A model generated the notes under the pieces. The model did no database searches and was not told the origin of the DNA. It was given only the letters and a program-made list of their open reading frames with translations. From contig JAAYNN010000146.1 in assembly GCA_012520835.1 (NCBI GenBank), positions 1 through 19,590 on the forward strand: a stretch of DNA of 19,590 bases, given 5' to 3'. Source of the stretch: Dehalococcoidales bacterium (GTDB lineage Bacteria > Chloroflexota > Dehalococcoidia > Dehalococcoidales > UBA5627). Below, piece after piece: positions 14,066 through 19,590 of this stretch; position 1 is the first letter of the stretch, and each line of letters begins with the position of its first letter. The position numbers and the translations under genes were made by a program.

Positions 14066-15274
14066 TTACTCCCCGAACGCCTCTTTCCTCAGCATTTCAG
14101 CTTTATCCGTCTTCTCCCAGGGCAGGTCGATATCGGTCCTGCCGAAGTGCCCGTAAGCTGCTGTTTGTCTGTAAATCGGACGGCGCAGGTCGAGGTGTTT
14201 GATAATGGCAGCCGGTCTTAAATCGAAATGTTTATCTATCAGTTCCTTTATTTTGGTGCGGTCGATTTTTTCGGTGCCGTAGGTTTCGACACACACAGAC
14301 AGTGGTTTGGCAACGCCGATAACATAGGATACCTGAATTTCGATTGTGTCGGCGATTCCGGCAGCAACCAGATTCTTGGCAATATAGCGTGCCATGTAGC
14401 TGGCGGAGCGGTCGACCTTGGTGGGGTCTTTGCCCGAGAAAGCGCCGCCGCCGTGACGTCCGAAACCGCCGTAGGTATCGACGATGATTTTGCGGCCGGT
14501 AAATCCTGTATCGGAAACGGGGCCGCCGATAACGAAACGCCCGGTGGCATTGACATAATACCTGGTGTTGCTGTCGATAAGCTTTGCCGGAACTACTTCA
14601 TTGATAACATATTCAATGATGTCTTTTTCAATTCTCGTATGGCTGATGTTGTCATCATGCTGGGCACCGATAACGACACTGTCGATTCTTTTCGCTTTCC
14701 CGTTGCAATACTCTACGGTAACCTGAGACTTGCCATCAGGGCGCAGGTAGGGCAGAATGCCCTCTTTCCTGACCCTGGCCAGCCTGCGGCAGAGGTTATG
14801 TGCTAAAAGAATCGGGAACGGCATCAGCTCCGGGGTTTCATTGCAGGCGTAGCCTACCATCATACCCTGGTCGCCGGCGCCGGTGGAATCTAAATCATCG
14901 CCGGAATTGCCCTTGGCTTCAGCGGATTTAGTGACGCCCATATCGATATCTTTTGATTGCCCCTTGACAGAGACAATGACGCCGATAGAATTGCTGTCGA
15001 ACCCGTATTCCGGCCTGGTGTAGCCGACTTCCTTAACCACATTTCTGACTATGTCAGGTATATCGACATAGCACCTGGTGGTTATTTCCCCGAGTACCAC
15101 GACCAATCCTGTAGTAGTGGCGACCTCGCAGGCCACCCTGCCGTCAGGGTCTTTTTTCATAATATCATCCAGGATAGCATCCGATATCTGGTCGCAGAGC
15201 TTATCCGGATGGCCTTCGGTCACGGATTCCGATGTAAACATGAATTTTGGTGAACTTTCAAAGCAGTTGCTCAT
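14066..15274 (-). CDS. metK: S-adenosylmethionine synthetase
   Basis: A 402-residue cytosolic enzyme that makes SAM from methionine and ATP. All family signatures are present: TSESVTEGHPDKLCDQISDA (14-33, including His22 and Asp24), the GAGDQGMM hexapeptide region (132-139), and the P-loop-like GGGAFSGKDPTKVDRS (275-290). The length is normal. The ATG has AAGGAG about 7 nt upstream, and only 14 bp separate it from ahcY, so the two genes form an operon that makes SAM and clears its product S-adenosylhomocysteine. No SAM-binding riboswitch could be recognised upstream of the pair. Confidence 0.97.
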   Translation of the reverse strand: MSNCFESSPKFMFTSESVTEGHPDKLCDQISDAILDDIMKKDPDGRVACEVATTTGLVVVLGEITTRCYVDIPDIVRNVVKEVGYTRPEYGFDSNSIGVIVSVKGQSKDIDMGVTKSAEAKGNSGDDLDSTGAGDQGMMVGYACNETPELMPFPILLAHNLCRRLARVRKEGILPYLRPDGKSQVTVEYCNGKAKRIDSVVIGAQHDDNISHTRIEKDIIEYVINEVVPAKLIDSNTRYYVNATGRFVIGGPVSDTGFTGRKIIVDTYGGFGRHGGGAFSGKDPTKVDRSASYMARYIAKNLVAAGIADTIEIQVSYVIGVAKPLSVCVETYGTEKIDRTKIKELIDKHFDLRPAAIIKHLDLRRPIYRQTAAYGHFGRTDIDLPWEKTDKAEMLRKEAFGE

Positions 15275-15288
15275 TTATTTCTCCTTCT

Positions 15289-16551
15289 TTAGGTCCCTTC
15301 TTCCCAGCTGTTTAAATATCTTTCCTGTTCCGGGGTTAATTTATCGATTTTTACGCCCATGGAATCGAGCTTGAGCCTGGCAACTTCCAGGTCTATGTAT
15401 TCCGGAACGATATAAACCTTCGGCTGCAGTTTTCCCCTGTTCTTGACCAGATATTCCAGGCAAAGCGCCTGATTGGCAAAGCTCATATCCATAACACTGG
15501 AGGGGTGCCCTTCGGCAGCAGCCAGGTTGATCAATCTGCCTTCTCCCAGCAGGTATATGCGGCGACTGTCCTTTAAAGTGTATTCATCCACGAATGTCCT
15601 GATGCGCCTCTTTGAGACAGACAACTTCTCCAGGCTGGGGATATCTATTTCGACATTGAAGTGCCCGCTGTTGCATATGATTGCGCCGTCTTTCATCATG
15701 CCGAAGTGTTCTTTGGCAATGACGTGCTTGTCGCCGGTAACCGTGATGAAAATATCGCCGATTTTGGCAGCCTCGTTCATAGGCATTACTTTAAAGCCGT
15801 CCATGACCGCTTCCAGCGCGCGCAGCGGCTTCACTTCGGTAACGATGACCTGTGCGCCCATCCCTTTGGCTCTCATGGCGGCGCCATGCCCGCACCAGCC
15901 GTAACCGAGAATCACCACGGTCTTGCCGGCAAAAAGAACATTAGTAGCGCGGATCACCCCGTCAACGGTGCTCTGTCCTGTACCGTACCTGTTATCGAAG
16001 AGATATTTGGTTTGCGCATCGTTAACGGCCACAATCGGGTATTTCAGTTTGCCGTCCCTTTCCATACTGCGCAGTCGGATGACGCCTGTGGTGGTCTCCT
16101 CCGTGCCGCCGATGATTTCCTGCAGTAATTCTTGCCTCTCCTTGTGAAGAATGCTTACCAGGTCGGCGCCGTCATCTACCGTGAGATGCGGTTTGTGATC
16201 GAGGGCTGTTTTGATGTGCCTGTAATAGGTGGCGTCGTCCTCTCCCTTGATGGCGTTGGTGGGAATGCCGTATTCCACCAACGCTGCAGCGGTAGTATCC
16301 TGAGTGCTTAAGGGGTTAGAAGCGCACATCATCAGGTCGGCGCCTCCGGCCTGAAGCGTCAGGGCGAGGTTGGCGGTCTCGGTGGTGATATGCAGGCAGG
16401 CCGAAATACGCACCCCTTTGAAGGGTTTTTCTTTTTCAAACCTCTGCTTGATGAGCACCAGCACCGGCATTTCGCGTGCCGCCCATTCGATTCGCTGCCT
16501 GCCGTCTTCGGCAAGAGAGATATCCTTTATATCGTAAGTATTCTTATTCAT
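15289..16551 (-). CDS. ahcY: Adenosylhomocysteinase
   Basis: A 420-residue enzyme that hydrolyses S-adenosylhomocysteine to adenosine and homocysteine using bound NAD. Key segments: HITTETANLALTLQAGGAD (54-72), NPLSTQDTTAAAL (79-91), DDGADL (126-131), EETTTGVIRL (151-160), the Rossmann loop LGYGWCGHG (215-223), NSGHFNVEID (294-303) and GHPSSVMDMSFANQ (348-361). It lacks the long insert and the C-terminal KPDHYRY-like tail of eukaryotic enzymes, as in the short archaeal/Thermotoga-type form. The ribosome site is weak (AAGG about 12 nt upstream of the ATG). It is followed 14 bp later by metK and preceded by the kinase fusion gene 67 bp upstream. Confidence 0.96.
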   Translation of the reverse strand: MNKNTYDIKDISLAEDGRQRIEWAAREMPVLVLIKQRFEKEKPFKGVRISACLHITTETANLALTLQAGGADLMMCASNPLSTQDTTAAALVEYGIPTNAIKGEDDATYYRHIKTALDHKPHLTVDDGADLVSILHKERQELLQEIIGGTEETTTGVIRLRSMERDGKLKYPIVAVNDAQTKYLFDNRYGTGQSTVDGVIRATNVLFAGKTVVILGYGWCGHGAAMRAKGMGAQVIVTEVKPLRALEAVMDGFKVMPMNEAAKIGDIFITVTGDKHVIAKEHFGMMKDGAIICNSGHFNVEIDIPSLEKLSVSKRRIRTFVDEYTLKDSRRIYLLGEGRLINLAAAEGHPSSVMDMSFANQALCLEYLVKNRGKLQPKVYIVPEYIDLEVARLKLDSMGVKIDKLTPEQERYLNSWEEGT

Positions 16552-16618
16552 ACAAAACCAGCCTTTATTATCTAGCCATCCTCTTTTTTATTTTTATGAT
16601 GCAAATCAGTATATTATA

Positions 16619-18178
16619 TTAAACATAGCCCAACCTGTCCAGTATAATATTTACATTATCTTCTGTCGGTTTGGCGGTATCAATAATGATATGATTCGAA
16701 GCCGGTGCTTCACTGACGGGGTCAATACTATTTTTCTGAGCCAGGTAGATTTCCCAGCGGCCGTCGGATGGCGTGCATTCGTTCATTCTCTTTTCAAGCC
16801 GACTGCGTGCAGTTTCCTCTTCCAATATGCATTCGATGATATAGAACATGGCCCCGTTTTTTTCTGCCAGTTTTTTCGCAGTTATCCTTTCTGCCGATTT
16901 AATAAAAGTGGCATCGATGATGACGGAAGCGCCGTCTTTAAGTATTTTTCCGGCTTTGTCGAATAAGGCATCGTAGGTTTTCCGGCTGAATTGCGGGGAA
17001 TAAATGCCGCTATTGGGACAATCGTAACAGCGTTCCTTTGTACTGATGTTCGCCAGCTTCTTGCGGGTAATGTCAGATGAGAGAACTACCAGCCCGAGCC
17101 TCTTTGCCAGCTTTGCAGCCACTGTCGATTTGCCGCAGCCGCTTAATCCGGTGGTGATATAGAGGGTAGGAGTGGGGTCGGTATAAGAGCACGCCAGGTC
17201 GAAATAGCTCTCGGCGATATGGTGCGCCTCTTTCTTATGTTCGTCCGATACATAGGGGTCGTCCAGTTTGAAACAGGCTACCTTGCCCCTGACGCAGGCG
17301 CGGTAACATTTATAGAAATTGAGCAGTTTTTTCAGGTCGGCATCGCCGCTTTTTTCGATATAGCTTTCAACGAAGCTGCGGGCCAGGTCCGCTCTTCCGT
17401 TGTGGTCCAGGTCCATGGCTAGAAATGCCACTTCCGAGGCAACATCGCAGTACCTGAACCGGTCGTTGAATTCTATGCAGTCATAGATAATCAATCCATC
17501 TTCAAAGCAAATGTGCGCGGCATGCAGGTCGCCGTGGCAATCCCTGATTTTATGCTGTTTGATTCTTTTTTCGAGCAGGTCGGCGTTATTTACGGTAAAA
17601 TTGCGCACGAAAGCGGCGATTTTTTGGTGTTCCTGTGCGGTTAGAGTCCTTCCGATGTAAGGGGCCATCTGGGCTAAGTTTTCTTCGTTATTATGGTCGA
17701 TCTGCTCGATTTTCCCGAAGTCGTTGATGACTTTTCCTGTTGCCGCCTTGCTGTGGAAATCCGCCATTTTAGCGGCCACGCGGGGCATCATATCATCGCT
17801 GACGCTGTCTTCTTTCAAGAGAACTTCCAACATGCGCTCAAAGGGGAGGATTTTCATTTTTACGGCATATTCCACGATTTCGCCATCGCCGCCGAAGGCA
17901 TATTTGCCATCCTTTTTAGTAATCGGTATTACTCCTATGTAGGTATCCGGGGAAAGCCGCTTGTTTAATTCCACCTCTTTGTCGCAGAAAAACTTGCGCT
18001 TTTCGAGCGTGGTATAATCCACGTAGCCCAGATTAATCGCTTTCTTGGTCTTGTACACGAATTTATCGGTAATAAAGACGAAAGACATCTGCGTTTGTTC
18101 CAGGCGAACCGTTTTGGTCGGTTCGGGGTAGATTTCCGGGCAAAGAAGCGCCTGTGCTATTTCGGGAAGAGTGCTCAT
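16619..18178 (-). CDS. APH-like domain fused to P-loop kinase
   Basis: A 519-residue two-domain protein counted from the ATG at 18178; a TTG four codons earlier at 18190 is an alternative start, since AAAGGA lies close to it. Residues about 1-330 are an aminoglycoside-phosphotransferase/kinase-like domain with the catalytic CHGDLHAAH (214-222) and metal-binding IYDCIEFND (231-239, Asp233). Residues about 335-519 form a zeta-toxin/gluconate-kinase-like P-loop kinase: ITTGLSGCGKST (341-352), SSDITRKKL (367-375), a CYDC pair (384-387) and VIIDATF (419-425). This fusion is widespread but its substrate is not established. It is annotated as an AAA-family or APH-family protein. There is no evidence here for antibiotic resistance. 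It lies between the methionine synthase and ahcY genes on the same strand. Confidence 0.85.
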   Translation of the reverse strand: MSTLPEIAQALLCPEIYPEPTKTVRLEQTQMSFVFITDKFVYKTKKAINLGYVDYTTLEKRKFFCDKEVELNKRLSPDTYIGVIPITKKDGKYAFGGDGEIVEYAVKMKILPFERMLEVLLKEDSVSDDMMPRVAAKMADFHSKAATGKVINDFGKIEQIDHNNEENLAQMAPYIGRTLTAQEHQKIAAFVRNFTVNNADLLEKRIKQHKIRDCHGDLHAAHICFEDGLIIYDCIEFNDRFRYCDVASEVAFLAMDLDHNGRADLARSFVESYIEKSGDADLKKLLNFYKCYRACVRGKVACFKLDDPYVSDEHKKEAHHIAESYFDLACSYTDPTPTLYITTGLSGCGKSTVAAKLAKRLGLVVLSSDITRKKLANISTKERCYDCPNSGIYSPQFSRKTYDALFDKAGKILKDGASVIIDATFIKSAERITAKKLAEKNGAMFYIIECILEEETARSRLEKRMNECTPSDGRWEIYLAQKNSIDPVSEAPASNHIIIDTAKPTEDNVNIILDRLGYV

Positions 18179-18344
18179 TTGTTTTAGCAAAAGTCCTTTC
18201 GGTTTTTATCCTCTTGTTAAAGAGTGCTTCTATGATTGTACCACTTAATCTGTTTTATGAATATCTCGAATTTGGGATTTATGATTATACATGCCGTTAT
18301 GCCTTTGCCATGAGTCCCGATGTATGGAGGAAGGATATCCCCTG

Positions 18345-19370
18345 TTATCCGTAAATCCTCCTCATCTCGCGGGAAAGCTCCGTTAACAACTCCAATGCCA
18401 GTATTGCCGCTTCTTCTTTTACCCCGGCCAGTCCGCAGCTGGGAGTAAGCAGGCCTTGCTCCACCAGTTGTTTAAAGGCAATTCCCTTGCGTGTAAATGG
18501 AGCCATGGCTTCTTCCAGCCGGTCTTTCAGGCTGGCAACGTTTTCTTTTTGGATATTAGCTTCATCCGTCGGTACTATACCCCAGGCGATAGCGCCCTTT
18601 CTGTCTAAAAAGGCTTTGACTTCCGCAGGGTAGAGCGTCAGGCTTTCGGCATAGTTATAGGCATCGAAATTCATGATATCGATACCGGTACTCAAGATAA
18701 GCGACCAGTCAGTATTGCCACAGCAGTGAATTCCTTTCAGTCCGCCGATTCCATCGAACACTTCCTGCAACAGGGCGATGACCCGTTCCTCAGGCAGGGA
18801 AAAGAAGGCTGAACCATACGAAGTCATGGCCGGTTCGTCTATAAAGATAATGGTATTTTTACAAATTTGCGCCAGCGTCTTCTCCTGCCAGCCGGCCTTG
18901 AGCCTCAGCATCTTGGCGGCGGCATCCGAGAGTATTTCGTCATAAAGGATGACGTTGCCGGTGCTGTCCTTGACACTCAATCCCCAGCTAATCGGGCCGA
19001 TCAGCTGCCCCTTTATAGCCAGCGGTGATAAATCCGCCTGCTGTAAAAGCTGGTAAAATCCGGCGGCATATTCCTCTGTCATCGGGAATTTGCTGCTGTC
19101 GTTTTCAAGATAAGCCATGTAAAGCTGTTCCAGTGCGGCGCTGTGATCATTTGCTCCGTCTATCAAAAGGTCGTTGCCCTTCTGAATGATGCCCGGAAAG
19201 CCCTCGCTGACCTGAATTGCCATCGATTCTCTGGAAGTGAGGTTCGGCAGCTGCGGCCAGCAGGGGATGTCCTTTAAAAAACGTACGACAACCCGGCATG
19301 CCTCTTTAGCATCTTTATGCGGCATGCTGCCAATCATGGTTGGCAGTAAATTAAAAGAGGTATCTTTCAT
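18345..19370 (-). CDS. Core-MetE-type methionine synthase (UROD/MetE-like)
   Basis: A 341-residue single-domain protein of the UROD/MetE barrel superfamily. It corresponds to the catalytic C-terminal half of MetE, without the N-terminal folate-binding half. MIGSMPH (12-18) begins the barrel, FIDEPAMTSYG lies at 176-186, and the zinc ligands appear as GIHCCGN (213-219; His215, Cys217) and LTPSCGLAG (308-316; Cys312). Such core-MetE proteins in anaerobes are thought to methylate homocysteine from a corrinoid protein instead of methyl-tetrahydrofolate. Location with metK and ahcY supports a methionine-synthase role, although a different zinc methyltransferase activity is possible. The ribosome site is poor (AGGG about 14 nt upstream of the ATG). 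Confidence 0.75.
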   Translation of the reverse strand: MKDTSFNLLPTMIGSMPHKDAKEACRVVVRFLKDIPCWPQLPNLTSRESMAIQVSEGFPGIIQKGNDLLIDGANDHSAALEQLYMAYLENDSSKFPMTEEYAAGFYQLLQQADLSPLAIKGQLIGPISWGLSVKDSTGNVILYDEILSDAAAKMLRLKAGWQEKTLAQICKNTIIFIDEPAMTSYGSAFFSLPEERVIALLQEVFDGIGGLKGIHCCGNTDWSLILSTGIDIMNFDAYNYAESLTLYPAEVKAFLDRKGAIAWGIVPTDEANIQKENVASLKDRLEEAMAPFTRKGIAFKQLVEQGLLTPSCGLAGVKEEAAILALELLTELSREMRRIYG

Positions 19371-19497
19371 TTTAAATATATTTCCCTGTAATTAATTTAG
19401 TACTATTCGGTGATAGTGTCCAATCGATTGTTAATTACGTTTAAAATACTGTTCTTCAGACAATACAATCGAATAATACCATATTATATATCATATC

Positions 19498-19524
19498 ATT
19501 ATACGACGGTATCGCCATATGCAA
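19498..19524 (-). promoter_or_regulatory. Weak candidate promoter for the methionine synthase gene
   Basis: On the minus strand TTGCAT (19519-19524) and TATAAT (19498-19503) are 15 bp apart. The boxes are good but the spacer is short. A second TATAAT lies at 19483-19488. The AT-rich 220 bp from 19371 to the window end holds no gene. Confidence 0.3.
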
Positions 19525-19553
19525 TAAAAAATTCTTTAAAATAGCGAAGGACG

Positions 19554-19562
19554 TGCTATAAT
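19554..19562 (+). promoter_or_regulatory. Extended -10 promoter reading off the right edge
   Basis: TGCTATAAT is a consensus extended -10 element on the plus strand, with no strong -35. It would drive a divergent gene beyond the window. Confidence 0.35.
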
Positions 19563-19590
19563 AAAACATTACAAACCTGTATTATCCCAG

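Noticed and set aside
14228..16147. Long plus-strand open frames opposite metK and ahcY
   Set aside because: They are antisense shadows of two very well supported minus-strand genes.
16552..16618. SAM or SAH riboswitch ahead of ahcY-metK
   Set aside because: The gap is only 67 bp, AT-rich, and shows no conserved riboswitch stems.

Overview
The window looks like a chromosomal segment of an anaerobic bacterium, most plausibly a Dehalococcoidia-type member of the Chloroflexota. This placement is an inference. It rests on a bacterial HerA-like/NurA pair with a separate HAS-barrel protein, a single-domain core-MetE methionine synthase beside ahcY and metK, an archaeal-style bifunctional phosphoglucose/phosphomannose isomerase, and TTG/GTG starts with clear Shine-Dalgarno sites. 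No rRNA, tRNA, CRISPR array or transposase was seen.

Left end (1-2289, minus strand): the 5' part of a HerA-like ATPase gene cut by the window edge, translationally coupled to a small HAS-barrel protein gene; a 30-residue hydrophobic mini-protein gene with its own ribosome site and hairpin terminator; and a lipoprotein with a transglutaminase-like Cys-His-Asp arrangement.

Centre-left (2411-8228, plus strand): a four-gene secreted/surface cluster. The first gene encodes a very large beta-rich secreted protein, but a single-base frameshift splits it into two reading frames. The second encodes a secreted paralogue of its C-terminal half. The last two encode membrane-anchored partners: one with stacked Ig-like domains, a C-terminal membrane helix and an Arg tail, the other with an Fn3-like head, a long Thr-rich stalk containing an 87-bp tandem duplication, and a membrane helix. 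The layout resembles the WxL / WxL-interacting-protein loci of Firmicutes without obvious sequence identity. It is the best candidate here for an undescribed system.

Centre (8303-9909, minus strand): nurA with a downstream overlapping membrane protein gene, behind a good promoter. NurA and HerA normally work together. Here the surface cluster lies between them, which suggests insertion into an ancestral nurA-HAS-herA locus.

Region 9910-10515 has no gene and is packed with palindromic dispersed repeats.

Right half (10487-19370): sugar-phosphate and methyl-cycle metabolism. There is a bifunctional PGI/PMI (its last residues frameshifted), an opposing mannose-6-phosphate-isomerase-like cupin, a phosphoglucomutase/phosphomannomutase, then metK, ahcY, an APH-like/P-loop kinase fusion and a core-MetE methionine synthase. 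Methionine synthase, MetK and AhcY together make most of the activated methyl cycle. The hexose/mannose-phosphate enzymes could supply sugar nucleotides for surface glycans, which would fit a glycosylated Thr-rich stalk, but that link is only inferred.
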